Shown here: piece after piece, positions 30,695-39,218 of the stretch | Position numbering within the stretch: the first letter of the stretch is position 1 | How the letters are laid out: each line of letters begins with the position of its first letter | Source of the DNA: Actinoallomurus purpureus | Lineage (GTDB): Bacteria > Actinomycetota > Actinomycetes > Streptosporangiales > Streptosporangiaceae | Reading direction: 5' to 3' | Length of the DNA: 64,000 bases | Assembly (NCBI RefSeq): GCF_024055795.1 | Contig: NZ_JAMXMY010000008.1 | Location: 1-64,000, forward strand | The notes under the pieces: generated by a model | What the model was told of the DNA's origin: nothing | The model's input: only the letters and a program-made list of their open reading frames with translations | The model's database searches: none | Made by a program: the position numbers and the translations under genes

Positions 30695-31446
30695 CCAGAC
30701 GATCCGGCCTCGCCGTTCTGCTGACCCTCCTTCCGGGCGCGGCCGTCGGCCTGGCGTCCGGCACGGCGTCCGCGGCCCCGATGTGCCTGCCGAACGCCTG
30801 CGCCCACAGCCACGTCACCCTCCCCGGCGGCGGAGGCGGCACGGGTGGCGGGGGCGGAGGCGGTGGAGGTGGCGGCGGCGACACGGGCCCCGGCCTCGGC
30901 TGCCCGACCGTGGGCGGCCAGCTGGTCTGCGCCCCGGGCGGCGCGGCTCCGGCGCCCGCCCCCCACGTCCCCACGATCGACGTCGCGTACGACGCCCGGA
31001 ACAGGCTCGTTCTGCCCAGCCCCACCATCGGCACGGCGCCCAGCCCGCGCTCGTACATCAGGATCAGGACGGGGCTGTGGGTCACCGGGGCCGACATCGC
31101 GAACAAGACCGCGGACGCCCAGGTGCCGGAGCAGCACGTGGTGGTCACCGCCTCCGATCCCGTCGTGACGTGGGCCATGGGCGACGACGGGACGCCGGTC
31201 ACCTGCGCCGGGGCGACGGCGGCCACCCCGGGCGACACCGACTGCGGCTACACGTACGAGAGGTCCTCGGCGAGCCGGCCAGGCGGAAAGTACACGATCA
31301 CGGCCACCATCAGCTGGAACGTCACCTGGACCTGTGAGGGCGCGCAGTGCGACACACCCGGCGGGGTCTTCGGACGGATGAACGGCGTTCCCGGCGACCT
31401 CGCCCTCGCGGTCGGTGAGGTTCAGACCCAGTCTCAGCCCGGCTGA
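30688..31446 (+). CDS. Secreted protein with polyglycine linker, unknown
   Basis: A 252-residue Sec-exported protein (signal to about residue 30, GTASAAP). After a Cys/His patch (MCLPNACAHSHV) comes a linker with a run of twelve glycines, then a Pro-rich part and a C-terminal all-beta domain (YIRIRTGLWVTGADIANKTA, VVTWAMGDDGTPVTCAG, DCGYTYERSS, YTITATISWNVTWTCEGAQC). Six cysteines suggest disulfides. This beta domain is a recurrent, unnamed actinobacterial secreted module, often encoded after a SnoaL-like lipoprotein, as here. It probably acts at the cell surface with the lipoprotein. The ATG lies within the last codons of the upstream gene. Confidence 0.7.
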   Translation: MLTRRSGLAVLLTLLPGAAVGLASGTASAAPMCLPNACAHSHVTLPGGGGGTGGGGGGGGGGGGDTGPGLGCPTVGGQLVCAPGGAAPAPAPHVPTIDVAYDARNRLVLPSPTIGTAPSPRSYIRIRTGLWVTGADIANKTADAQVPEQHVVVTASDPVVTWAMGDDGTPVTCAGATAATPGDTDCGYTYERSSASRPGGKYTITATISWNVTWTCEGAQCDTPGGVFGRMNGVPGDLALAVGEVQTQSQPG

Positions 31447-31473
31447 CCGACGCCGCCTCCGGAGGTGCGACCG

Positions 31474-32205
31474 GTGTTCCCACGCGCACGCGTCCCTCTC
31501 GTCCTGCTCGCCGCCGGACTCGTCCTCGCCGGGTGCGGGGGCGGAGGCCACAAGACGGCGAAATCCGCCTCGCCCCCCGCCCGTACGACGTCGGTGAGCC
31601 CGTCGGCGGCGCCGAGCTACGCGCCGCCCCGCGTGGCGTCGGCGCTGCTGTCGGGCCGGGACGTCGACCCGCACGTCACGGAGCAGCCGCTGAGCACTCC
31701 GGCCCTGAAGGACCACGCCGTCCCGTCCTGCTCACTGTCGGCGATCAAGCCGTCGGGGAGCCCGGACGTGAAGGTGCGCGAGTTCAACACCAGCCGGTAC
31801 TCCGGGGCGAACTTCGGGCAGATCTCACTGACCTACCCCGACGCCGCCGCCGCGACGGCCATGTTCGCGACCATCCGGGCCAAGGTCACGGCGTGCCCGG
31901 CGAAGAAGCACGTCCCGCAGAAGACCCTCCCCGGTCGCCGCATCGCCCTGGCCCACGACGACACCTGGCGCGCCTCGGACGAGACGACGCCCGGCTGGTC
32001 GCGCGTACGCGGCCTGGAGAAGTCGGTGTTCTCTCCGTCGTCCAGCGTCATCAACCTGATCTACCGGGTGTACGACTACGTGACCCGCGGCAACGTCGTC
32101 CTGGTGTCGATGTACTGGGAGCGCGTGGGACCGAAGGCCTCGGGGAACCCGGTCGAGAAGAAGGCGACGTCGCTGCTGACCAAGCAGCTGGGACGGCTGT
32201 CGTAG
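31474..32205 (+). CDS. Lipoprotein with sensor-like domain
   Basis: A 243-residue lipoprotein. The GTG at 31474 is chosen because GGAGG at 31461-31465 has an 8-base spacing to it, whereas the first in-frame GTG at 31465 overlaps that site. The signal VPLVLLAAGLVLAGCGG contains a lipobox. The exported part has a PknH/sensor-type layout: SALLSGRDVDPHVTEQPLS, then a Cys pair (VPSCSLSAI and KVTACPAKKH), and NVVLVSMYWERVGP near the end. This resembles the extracellular PknH_C sensor fold found in many lipoproteins of this phylum. It is 27 bases after the poly-Gly gene and probably in the same operon. Confidence 0.72.
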   Translation: MFPRARVPLVLLAAGLVLAGCGGGGHKTAKSASPPARTTSVSPSAAPSYAPPRVASALLSGRDVDPHVTEQPLSTPALKDHAVPSCSLSAIKPSGSPDVKVREFNTSRYSGANFGQISLTYPDAAAATAMFATIRAKVTACPAKKHVPQKTLPGRRIALAHDDTWRASDETTPGWSRVRGLEKSVFSPSSSVINLIYRVYDYVTRGNVVLVSMYWERVGPKASGNPVEKKATSLLTKQLGRLS

Positions 32206-32235
32206 GCCCGTCCGCCGATCGCGTTCCCGGCGCCC

Positions 32236-32727
32236 TCAGTCGTCCGCCGGGAGCAGGCTGCGGGCCGCCACCACGATCCCGTCCTCATCGGCGTACAGCC
32301 ACGCCCCGGGCCGGAACTCGGCGCCGCCGAAGACCACCGGCACGTCGACCTCGCCGACGCCGTCCTTGGCGCTCTTGCGCGGGTTCGACCCCAGCGCCCT
32401 GATCCCCAGGTCCAGCGCGCGCAGAGCCACGACGTCGCGGACCGCGCCGTTGATCACGACTCCGGCCCAGCCATGGGCGACCGCCGACCCGGCGATCATG
32501 TCGCCCATCAGCGCGGCGCGCAGCGAGCCGCCGCCGTCGACGACGAGCACCCGGCCCGCCCCCGGCGTCGCGAGCACCTTCTTGACCAGCGCGTTGTCCT
32601 CGCGGCAGCGGACGGTCGCCAGCGGCCCGGCGAACCGCGCCCGTGCCCCGTACGAGCGGAACTGCGTCTCGCAGGTGGTGAGCTCGGGACCGTACTCGTC
32701 GAAGAGATCAGCCGTCGTGAAGCTCAT
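32236..32727 (-). CDS. rraA: RraA-family protein (ribonuclease E regulator / aldolase-like)
   Basis: A 163-residue alpha-beta protein of the RraA fold. It begins [15 protein letters not shown] and shows the core [20 protein letters not shown], followed by [19 protein letters not shown] and [20 protein letters not shown], all typical of the family. E. coli RraA inhibits RNase E; related proteins are 4-hydroxy-4-methyl-2-oxoglutarate aldolases that use the GD.....G and RD metal-binding residues, both present here. The true activity cannot be decided from sequence. The start at 32727 fits family length but its ribosome site is weak. Confidence 0.88.
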   Translation of the reverse strand: MSFTTADLFDEYGPELTTCETQFRSYGARARFAGPLATVRCREDNALVKKVLATPGAGRVLVVDGGGSLRAALMGDMIAGSAVAHGWAGVVINGAVRDVVALRALDLGIRALGSNPRKSAKDGVGEVDVPVVFGGAEFRPGAWLYADEDGIVVAARSLLPADD

Positions 32728-32752
32728 CCACCGAATGGTAATCAGCGGCGGA

Positions 32753-33208
32753 TCAGGTGTCCGGCCCATCGGTCGGCCGGCCGAGCAGACGGGACAGGAC
32801 GATCGAGGTCTTGGTCTGCACGATGTTCGGTTCGTTGCGCAGCCGCTGCAGGGCCTCTTCGAGGGCCTGGATGTCGTGGGCCCGCAGGTGGACCAGCGCG
32901 TTGGCCTCCCCCGTGATCGTGTACGCCGCCACCACCTCGGGATGCCGGCGAATGCTCGCGAAGATCTCGTCGGGGGACGTGCGGCCCGCGCAGAACAGCT
33001 CCACGAACGCCTCCGTGGTCCAGCCCAGGGCCGAGGGGTCGACGACAGCGGCATACCCCGTGATCACGCCGTCGTGCCGGAGCCGGTCCACCCGGCGTTT
33101 CACCGCGGGAGCCGAGAGCCCGACCTGGTCACCGATCTGGGCGAACGACGCGCGGGCGTTCTCCAGAAGGCACGCAACGATTCGCCGATCTATGTCGTCA
33201 AGACGCAA
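32753..33208 (-). CDS. Lrp/AsnC-family regulator
   Basis: A 151-residue amino-acid-responsive regulator. It starts at a TTG (33208) with GAAGGG 9 bases upstream, giving the classic [20 protein letters not shown]. The helix-turn-helix is [20 protein letters not shown], followed by the RAM ligand domain ([33 protein letters not shown]). It is divergent from ddaH/rocD across about 125 bases that contain a partial inverted repeat (AGACACACC near 33249, GGTGGTGTCT near 33275), so it is the likely arginine- or ornithine-sensing regulator of that operon. Confidence 0.92.
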   Translation of the reverse strand: MRLDDIDRRIVACLLENARASFAQIGDQVGLSAPAVKRRVDRLRHDGVITGYAAVVDPSALGWTTEAFVELFCAGRTSPDEIFASIRRHPEVVAAYTITGEANALVHLRAHDIQALEEALQRLRNEPNIVQTKTSIVLSRLLGRPTDGPDT

Positions 33209-33334
33209 TGATCAGACCCTTCAACGCGCATATCCGTTATTGGTGTTGCAGACACACCGACCTTACGCTGCGGGTGGTGTCTCACTTACCACTGGGCGCG
33301 ACATCGGGCCCGCATTGCCAGGAGCACAACATCG

Positions 33335-34180
33335 ATGACGATGCAGACCCTTGCCCGCGACGGAGCGGGCGTCTCGGCGGGGCAGCCGGCACGGACCTAC
33401 CTGATGTGCCCGCCGACCTACTTCGACGTCCAATACGCGATCAACGCGTGGATGGACCCGAACACCCCGGTCGACCGTGACCGGGCCCTCCACGAGTGGG
33501 AGCGCCTGCGCGCGACGTACGTCTCACTCGGCCACACCGTGCACGTGCTGCCGCCCGTCCCGGGCCTGCCGGACATGGTCTTCGCCGCGAACGGCGCGAC
33601 CGTCGTGGGCGGCATGGTGCTCGGCGCGAAATTCCGCCATCCCGAGCGCGCCGCCGAGGCCGACGCGCACCGGGCGTGGTTCGTCGGGCACGGCTACCGC
33701 CGCGTCCGGACGGCCGGCCACGTCAACGAGGGTGAGGGCGACTACGCCTTCGCCTACCGCGCGATCGTGGCGGGACACGGCTTCCGTACGGACCCGGCCG
33801 CGCACAACGAACTGCACGACGCCTTCGGGCTGCCGGTCGTCAGCGTGCGGCTGGTCGACCCGCGCTTCTACCACCTCGACACGGCGCTGTGCGTGATCGA
33901 CCCGTTCACGGCGGCGTACTACCCCGGGGCCTTCGACGAGGACGGCCTGATCAAGCTCAAGACGCTGTTCCCGGAGCTGATCGAGGCGACCGAGGAGGAC
34001 GCCCTGGCGTTCGGGTTGAACTCGGTCAGCGACGGACGCCACGTCATCGTCCCCGAGGACGCCACGACGCTGATCGCGCGACTCACCGAGCACGGCCATC
34101 AGGTCATCCCGATCGAGATGACCGAGCTGCGCAAGGCGGGGGGCGGCCCGAAGTGCTGCACCCTCGAACTACGCCCGTAG
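33335..34180 (+). CDS. ddaH: Dimethylargininase / arginine deiminase-fold hydrolase
   Basis: A 281-residue guanidino-group hydrolase that converts N,N-dimethylarginine (or a related guanidine) to citrulline and dimethylamine. The pentein-fold motifs are MCPPTYFDVQYAINAWMDP, MVFAANGATVVGG, VNEGEGDYA (substrate-binding Asp/Glu), DPRFYHLDTALCVI (catalytic His) and GGGPKCCTLEL (nucleophile Cys). The N-terminal 18 residues are extra and disordered. It is followed by rocD after 50 bases and faces an Lrp gene, so it feeds citrulline/ornithine-type catabolism. Confidence 0.88.
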   Translation: MTMQTLARDGAGVSAGQPARTYLMCPPTYFDVQYAINAWMDPNTPVDRDRALHEWERLRATYVSLGHTVHVLPPVPGLPDMVFAANGATVVGGMVLGAKFRHPERAAEADAHRAWFVGHGYRRVRTAGHVNEGEGDYAFAYRAIVAGHGFRTDPAAHNELHDAFGLPVVSVRLVDPRFYHLDTALCVIDPFTAAYYPGAFDEDGLIKLKTLFPELIEATEEDALAFGLNSVSDGRHVIVPEDATTLIARLTEHGHQVIPIEMTELRKAGGGPKCCTLELRP

Positions 34181-34230
34181 CTGGGACAATGGGACTCGGG
34201 AGATCCCGCGGGTCCGAAGAAGGAGCACTG

Positions 34231-35424
34231 TTGAACACGCAGGAGCTGCGGGCGCTGTCGGAGGAGCACAGCGCGCACAACTACCACCCGCTGCCGATCG
34301 TGATCGCCGACGCCGAGGGCGCCTGGGTGAAGGACATCGAGGGCAGGCGTTACCTCGACATGCTGTCGGCCTACTCGGCGGTCAACTTCGGGCACCGCCA
34401 CCCGCGGCTGGTCGAGGCCGCGCGCCGGCAGCTGGACCGCGTCACGCTGGTCAGCCGGGCCTTCGACCACGACCAGTTCGGGCCGTTCGTCGCGGAGCTG
34501 GCCGAGCTGGCCGGCAAGGACATGGTCCTGCCGATGAACAGCGGCGCGGAGGCCGTCGAGACGGCGCTGAAGACCGCCCGCAAGTGGGGGTACGAGGTCA
34601 AGGGCGTGCCCGCCGAGCAGGCGAACATCGTCACGTTCGAGGGCAACTTCCACGGCCGGACGACGACGATCGTCAGCTTCTCCACCGACCCGGACGCCCG
34701 CAACTCCTACGGCCCGTTCACGCCCGGCTTCCGCACCGTCCCGTACGGCGACATCGAGGCGCTGCGCGCCGCCGTCGACGACAACACGGTCGGCGTGCTG
34801 ATCGAGCCGATCCAGGGCGAGGCCGGCGTGAACGTCCCGCCGAGCGGGTTCCTCACGGCGGTGCGCGAGATCTGCACGGCCGGTGGCGCGCTGATGATCG
34901 CCGACGAGATCCAGTCGGGGCTGGGCCGCACCGGCACGACCTTCGCGGTCGAGCACGAGAACGTCGTCCCCGACGTCTACGTCCTCGGCAAGGCGCTCGG
35001 CGGCGGCATCCTGCCGGTCTCGGCCGTCGTCGCGGACCGCGACGTCCTTGGCGTCTTCAAGCCCGGCCAGCACGGCTCGACCTTCGGCGGCAACCCGCTC
35101 GCCTGCGCGGTGGCGCGCGAGGTCATCGCCATGTTGCGGACCGGGGAGTTCCAGGAGCGGTCCCGCACGCTCGGGGCGCACCTGCACGCCCGGCTCGGCG
35201 CGCTGCCGTCCGACCAGGTCCGCGAGGTGCGCGGGCGTGGCCTGTGGGCCGGCGTGGAGCTGAACGGCAAGGCGCGCCCGGTCAGCGAGAGGCTGATGGA
35301 GCGCGGCGTGCTGGCGAAGGAGACGCACGAGACGACCCTCCGGCTGGCACCGCCGCTGGTGGTGAGCCAGGAGGACCTCGACTGGGCCCTGGACCAGCTG
35401 GAGGCCGTGCTCGCGGAGGTGTGA
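34231..35424 (+). CDS. rocD: Ornithine aminotransferase
   Basis: A 397-residue class III PLP aminotransferase converting ornithine and 2-oxoglutarate to glutamate semialdehyde and glutamate. The TTG at 34231 has AAGAAGGAG 5 bases upstream. Motifs are SAHNYHPLPIVIADAEGAWV, MLSAYSAVNFGHRHP, MNSGAEAVETALKTARKWGY, FEGNFHGRTTTIVSFSTDP, IEPIQGEAGVNVPP, ADEIQSGLGRTG and the PLP lysine in VLGKALGGGILPVSA, all diagnostic for RocD. It lies directly downstream of ddaH and ends at a strong terminator. Confidence 0.95.
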   Translation: MNTQELRALSEEHSAHNYHPLPIVIADAEGAWVKDIEGRRYLDMLSAYSAVNFGHRHPRLVEAARRQLDRVTLVSRAFDHDQFGPFVAELAELAGKDMVLPMNSGAEAVETALKTARKWGYEVKGVPAEQANIVTFEGNFHGRTTTIVSFSTDPDARNSYGPFTPGFRTVPYGDIEALRAAVDDNTVGVLIEPIQGEAGVNVPPSGFLTAVREICTAGGALMIADEIQSGLGRTGTTFAVEHENVVPDVYVLGKALGGGILPVSAVVADRDVLGVFKPGQHGSTFGGNPLACAVAREVIAMLRTGEFQERSRTLGAHLHARLGALPSDQVREVRGRGLWAGVELNGKARPVSERLMERGVLAKETHETTLRLAPPLVVSQEDLDWALDQLEAVLAEV

Positions 35425-35446
35425 CGGTCCTTCCGGCCGACCGTCG

Positions 35447-35481
35447 GCGGAGGCCCGGGCCCTCAGGGTCCGGGCCTCCGC
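35447..35481 (+). terminator. Strong hairpin terminator after rocD
   Basis: GCGGAGGCCCGG (35447-35458) pairs with CCGGGCCTCCGC (35470-35481); the inner CCC/GGG extends the stem to a TCA loop. TTTGCCTCTTT follows. Confidence 0.88.
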
Positions 35482-35508
35482 TTTGCCTCTTTGTAGCCCT
35501 AAATCGGA

Positions 35509-35546
35509 TTGCAGCCGTCAGATCAGGGGCTTATAGTCCATCTGGA
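35509..35546 (+). promoter_or_regulatory. Promoter with overlapping palindrome for padR/MFS
   Basis: TTGCAG (35509-35514) and TATAGT (35532-35537) are 17 bases apart. Overlapping the end of the -10 box is the perfect palindrome TCCATCTGGA-like element 35537-35546 (TCCA-TC-TGGA). Its place fits autorepression by the PadR protein encoded just downstream. Confidence 0.6.
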
Positions 35547-35575
35547 TTATTCGGGACGGACGAGGAACGGGGCCC

Positions 35576-36172
35576 ATGTCACGACCGCTCACGCCTCTCG
35601 GGCTCGCGGTGCTCAGCCTGCTCGGCAAGGAACCGATGCACCCGTACGAGATGCAGCAGCGCATCCGGGACTACTCCATCGATCACGTGGTCAAGGTCGC
35701 ACACGGGTCGCTGTACCACGCGGTGGAGCGGCTGGCCCGCCAGGGCCTGATCGAGCCCGTCGAGACCACGCGGGAGGGCCGCCGCCCGGAGCGCACCGTC
35801 TACGCGATCACCGAACAGGGCCGCGACGAGGCCGATTCGCGCCTCCGGGAGTTCCTGCGTTACCCCCTGGAGGAGTACCCGATCTTCGACATGGCGCTGT
35901 CGTTCCTCGGGTGGCTGCCGCCGGAGGAGGCCGCCCAGCTGCTCGACCGCCGGGCCGTCCGGCTCGAGGCGAAGCTGGCGGCGCACGACACGGTCATCGC
36001 CAACCTGATGAAGCAGGGCCTCGAACGCGTACAGCTGATCGAGCTCGAGTTCTGCAACGCCCGGCTGCGCTCCGAGCTGGAGTTCGTCCGTGCGCTGAGC
36101 GATGACATCAAGAACGGCCGGATGACGTGGCGGCCCCCTGGCCGCACCAACGGGGAGAACAACGACACATGA
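35576..36172 (+). CDS. PadR-family regulator
   Basis: A 198-residue PadR regulator with an N-terminal winged helix and a long C-terminal dimerisation domain (PadR subfamily 1). It begins TPLGLAVLSLLGKEPMHPYE, then HGSLYHAVERLARQGLIEPV and RPERTVYAITEQGRDEA, the classic recognition helix and wing, followed by the Vir-like C-terminal helices (FDMALSFLGWLPPEEAAQLL...). GAGGAACGGGGCCC precedes the ATG. Its TGA overlaps the ATG of the MFS gene, so it most likely controls that exporter in response to its substrate. Confidence 0.92.
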   Translation: MSRPLTPLGLAVLSLLGKEPMHPYEMQQRIRDYSIDHVVKVAHGSLYHAVERLARQGLIEPVETTREGRRPERTVYAITEQGRDEADSRLREFLRYPLEEYPIFDMALSFLGWLPPEEAAQLLDRRAVRLEAKLAAHDTVIANLMKQGLERVQLIELEFCNARLRSELEFVRALSDDIKNGRMTWRPPGRTNGENNDT

Positions 36173-37782
36173 GAAAATGGCACGGCAACCCCTGGGCGAT
36201 CCTGGTGACGCTCAGTCTCGGGTTCTTCATGACACTGCTGGACCTCACGATCGTGAACATCGCGATGCCCAGCATGATCGACAAACTGCACGCGTCGCTG
36301 GACGCGGTCCTGTGGGTGATCAACGCCTACGTCCTCGTCCTCGCCGTCCTGCTCATCACCGCGGGCCGGCTGGGCGACCTGCGCGGCCAGCGGAACCTGT
36401 TCATCGCCGGGGTAGCGATCTTCACCCTCGCCAGCCTGCTCTGCGGAATCTCGCAGAACGCCGCCGAGCTCATCGCCGCCCGCGCGGTCCAGGGCCTGGG
36501 CGCGGCCCTGCTGATGCCGCAGACGATGGCGATCATCATCGCCACCTTCCCGGCCGAACGCCGGGGAACCGCGCTCGGCGTCTGGGGCGCGGTCGCGGGC
36601 ATCGCGACCATCGCGGGGCCGACGCTCGGCGGCTTCCTGGTCACCGCGTTCGACTGGCGGTGGATCTTCTTCGTCAACCTCCCCATCGGCGTCGTCGTCC
36701 TCGTGCTGGCGTTCGCCGTGATCCCCGGCGTACGCCTGGAGCGCACCCACCGGCTGGACATCCTCGGCGTACTGATCGCCACGGCCGCTCTGTTCTGCCT
36801 CGTCTTCGCCCTCACCGAGGGCCAGCGGTACGACTGGAACGGCGTCATCTGGGGCCTGTTCGCGGCGGCGGCCGTCCTCTTCGCCGTCTTCCTCGTGCAG
36901 CAGCGGACCCGCCAGGACCGCGAGCCGCTGGTGCCGTTCGTGCTGTTCCGGGACCGCAACTTCACGATCATGAACCTCGTCGGCGCGATCGTGTCGATCG
37001 GAATGATCGGCGTGTTCCTGCCGCTGACCATCTACCTGCAGTCGGTGCTCGGCTTCAGCGCCCTCAAGGCGGGCCTGGTCCTGGCGCCGTCCTCGGTCGT
37101 GTCGATGTTCCTCGCGCCGGTCGCCGGCCGGCTGTCCGACAAGATCGGCGGCAAGTACATCCTCATGGCCGGGCTCACGCTGTACGGGGTGGGCATGGGC
37201 TGGATCGTGTTGATCGCCGGCGCCGACACGCACTGGCCGGCGTTCATCCCCGGGTTGATCGTCGCCGGGCTCGGCATCGGGGGCGTGTTCGCCCCGATGG
37301 CCACCGAGGCGATGCGCGGGGTCGACCCCCGGATGGCCGGTGCGGCCTCCGGCGTCAACAACACCACCCGGCAGATCGGTTCGGTGGTCGGCAGCGCCGC
37401 CGCGGGCGCGATCCTGCAGAACCAGCTCGCCTCCCACCTCCGCGACGAGGCCGTGAAACGCGCCGGACAACTCCCCGCCCAGGCGCGCGCCCCGTTCGTC
37501 GACGGGTTCAAGAAGGCCGCCAAGGGCGGCCTGGAGGTGGGCGCCGGGCAGACCGGCGCGGCGCAGCACCTGCCGCGCAACCTCCCCCAGCAGGTCGTCG
37601 ACCAGATCACCCGGGCCGCCCAGAGCGTGTTCACGCACGGCTACGTCGACGCGATGAAGCCGACGATGCTCCTGCCGATCGTCATCGTGTTCATCGGAGC
37701 GGCCTCGTGCCTCGCGGTGCGGGGCCTCCGGGGCAGCACCGCCGAGCGCTCCCCCGAGACGGTGGAGGCGACCACCGGCTGA
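36169..37782 (+). CDS. MFS exporter, DHA2 (14-helix) family
   Basis: A 537-residue drug:H+ antiporter-like protein starting at the ATG at 36169 (ATGA overlap with padR). Motifs are FFMTLLDLTIVNIAMPSMID (helix 1), GRLGDLRGQRNLF (motif A), ARAVQGLGAALLMPQTMAII (motif B) and IAGPTLGGFLVTAFDWRWIF (motif C). Between the last helices a soluble loop of about 90 residues (VKRAGQLPAQARAPF ... LPRNLPQQVVDQITRAAQ) is larger than in typical DHA2 proteins. PadR-type control suggests induction by the exported compound, perhaps a phenolic or lipophilic drug. Confidence 0.92.
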   Translation: MRKWHGNPWAILVTLSLGFFMTLLDLTIVNIAMPSMIDKLHASLDAVLWVINAYVLVLAVLLITAGRLGDLRGQRNLFIAGVAIFTLASLLCGISQNAAELIAARAVQGLGAALLMPQTMAIIIATFPAERRGTALGVWGAVAGIATIAGPTLGGFLVTAFDWRWIFFVNLPIGVVVLVLAFAVIPGVRLERTHRLDILGVLIATAALFCLVFALTEGQRYDWNGVIWGLFAAAAVLFAVFLVQQRTRQDREPLVPFVLFRDRNFTIMNLVGAIVSIGMIGVFLPLTIYLQSVLGFSALKAGLVLAPSSVVSMFLAPVAGRLSDKIGGKYILMAGLTLYGVGMGWIVLIAGADTHWPAFIPGLIVAGLGIGGVFAPMATEAMRGVDPRMAGAASGVNNTTRQIGSVVGSAAAGAILQNQLASHLRDEAVKRAGQLPAQARAPFVDGFKKAAKGGLEVGAGQTGAAQHLPRNLPQQVVDQITRAAQSVFTHGYVDAMKPTMLLPIVIVFIGAASCLAVRGLRGSTAERSPETVEATTG

Positions 37783-37843
37783 CCCGGGGCGGCGGGAGCG
37801 CGCGCGTCCGCCGGGCGTGCGCGCTTCCGCGCCGCGGAGCTTG

Positions 37844-37911
37844 GAGCTCGCGCGGAACGGGCGTCGGATCAGGAAGCGGCGCGAGCCCGGCGGTCCATTC
37901 CGCGCGAGCTC
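37844..37911. repeat. Perfect 14-bp inverted repeat with 40-base loop
   Basis: GAGCTCGCGCGGAA (37844-37857) is the exact complement of 37898-37911. The right arm touches the stop codon of the convergent membrane protein gene (37912). It could end transcription from both sides or form a cruciform. The gap from 37783 shows no gene. Confidence 0.65.
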
Positions 37912-38352
37912 TCAGTCCCTCGGCGCCGGAGCGGACGGGACGCCGCGCAGCATCCAGGGCCGGGACGAACGGGTGGCCGCGATCGCGGCGACGGCGGCGA
38001 TCGACCCGCCGAAGATGAAGATGTACCCGGCGGCGGTTCCGGTGACGACGAGGTCGCCCTCCGGGCGCCGGCTCGACAACAGGACGACGACGATCAGCCA
38101 GGGCACGGCCACCGTGGCCACGCCGAGCCTGCTCTCCATCGCCCACCCGGCGAAACGGAACGCCGCGAAGTCGGCGGCGGCCAGGAGGATGGCGGCCACC
38201 GGGACGCTCCCGGCCGTCCAGGAGAACTCGAACGATCCCACCAGGCCGAGGAGCACGCCCAGCACGACGAACAGGCCGTACGCGACGCCGGTCACCAGAC
38301 CCGGCTCGCGCGGCGGCTCCTGAGGGGCGTCAGGGCCCGTCCATTCCTCCAC
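37912..38352 (-). CDS. Four-helix membrane protein next to mshB (DUF6113-like)
   Basis: A 146-residue integral membrane protein from the GTG at 38352. Four hydrophobic segments are visible: LVTGVAYGLFVVLGVLLGLV, VPVAAILLAAADFAAFRF, GVATVAVPWLIVVVLLSS and TAAGYIFIFGGSIAAVAAIA. The N-terminus is acidic and Pro-rich. From memory, a protein of this size and topology follows mshB in many actinobacteria (DUF6113). It starts 6 bases after the mshB stop. No function is known. Confidence 0.72.
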   Translation of the reverse strand: MEEWTGPDAPQEPPREPGLVTGVAYGLFVVLGVLLGLVGSFEFSWTAGSVPVAAILLAAADFAAFRFAGWAMESRLGVATVAVPWLIVVVLLSSRRPEGDLVVTGTAAGYIFIFGGSIAAVAAIAATRSSRPWMLRGVPSAPAPRD

Positions 38353-38358
38353 AGCCGG

Positions 38359-39207
38359 TCAGGCTACCGGGTCGCCGAGACCGGACTCACGGCCGTCCTC
38401 ACCGGGCGGCCCCGGCTCCCCGGCGAGCAGCGTGTAGTACTCCACGCCCGGCAGCGGCTGCCCGACGTCGTTCGACAGCGCGAAGTACGGCGGATCGACG
38501 GTGATCTGCGTGCGGTGCGCCCGCATCGCGGCCACCTTGGCCGGCAGGTGGTCGCGGGCGTCGACGCGCGTGGTCACCTGCTCGTCCGGCACCCCGAAGC
38601 CGAAGTCGGCGACCGACCGGACCCGCTTGAACGGCCCCCGGCCCGCCGCCTCCTCGAGCTCGGACAGGGGGACCGCGGTGGCGTAGAAGCGCGAGGGCCG
38701 CCACGGCGCGCCGACGCCGAAGGACGGGTCCGCGGCCCGCTCGAACGCCCGCCACGCGACCCGGTGCGCCTGAATGTGGTCCGGATGGCCGTAGAAGCCG
38801 TTCGCGTCGTAGGTGACGACGACCTGCGGGCGCACCTCGCGCATGATCGCGACGAGCTCGGCGGCGGCCTCGTCGACGTCGGCGCGCCAGAAGCATCGCG
38901 GATGGTCGTTGGACGCCACGCCCATCATCCCGGAGTCGCGCCAGCGCCCCGCGCCGCCGAGGAACCGATGGTCGCTCACGCCGAGCGCCGCGCACGCCCG
39001 TTCGAGCTCACCGACGCGGTACGCCCCCAGCGCGTCACCCTCCAGGTGCCGCAGCTCCTCGGGGATGACCTCGCCCTCCTCACCGCGCGTGCACGTGACC
39101 AGGCAGACGTGGGCACCCTCCGCGGCGTACTTGGCCATGGTCGCCCCGGTCCCGATCGACTCGTCGTCCGGATGGGCGTGCACGAACAGGATGCGCAGGT
39201 CGGCCAT
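38359..39207 (-). CDS. mshB: N-acetyl-GlcN-Ins deacetylase (mycothiol biosynthesis)
   Basis: A 282-residue zinc deacetylase that removes acetate from GlcNAc-inositol in mycothiol synthesis. The family motifs are clear: [20 protein letters not shown] (zinc His, catalytic Asp), [52 protein letters not shown] (second zinc His) and [21 protein letters not shown]. It acts in the cytosol. The start lies 11 bases after the stop of a Ser/Thr kinase gene, so both plus the membrane protein downstream form one operon. That makes mycothiol synthesis co-expressed with a signalling kinase here. Confidence 0.95.
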   Translation of the reverse strand: MADLRILFVHAHPDDESIGTGATMAKYAAEGAHVCLVTCTRGEEGEVIPEELRHLEGDALGAYRVGELERACAALGVSDHRFLGGAGRWRDSGMMGVASNDHPRCFWRADVDEAAAELVAIMREVRPQVVVTYDANGFYGHPDHIQAHRVAWRAFERAADPSFGVGAPWRPSRFYATAVPLSELEEAAGRGPFKRVRSVADFGFGVPDEQVTTRVDARDHLPAKVAAMRAHRTQITVDPPYFALSNDVGQPLPGVEYYTLLAGEPGPPGEDGRESGLGDPVA

Positions 39208-39218
39208 GAGCGGACACG

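Noticed and set aside
35860-37638. Long minus-strand open frame opposite the PadR/MFS genes
   Set aside because: Low-complexity Asp/Glu/Arg/His-rich translation typical of antisense of membrane protein genes; no support.
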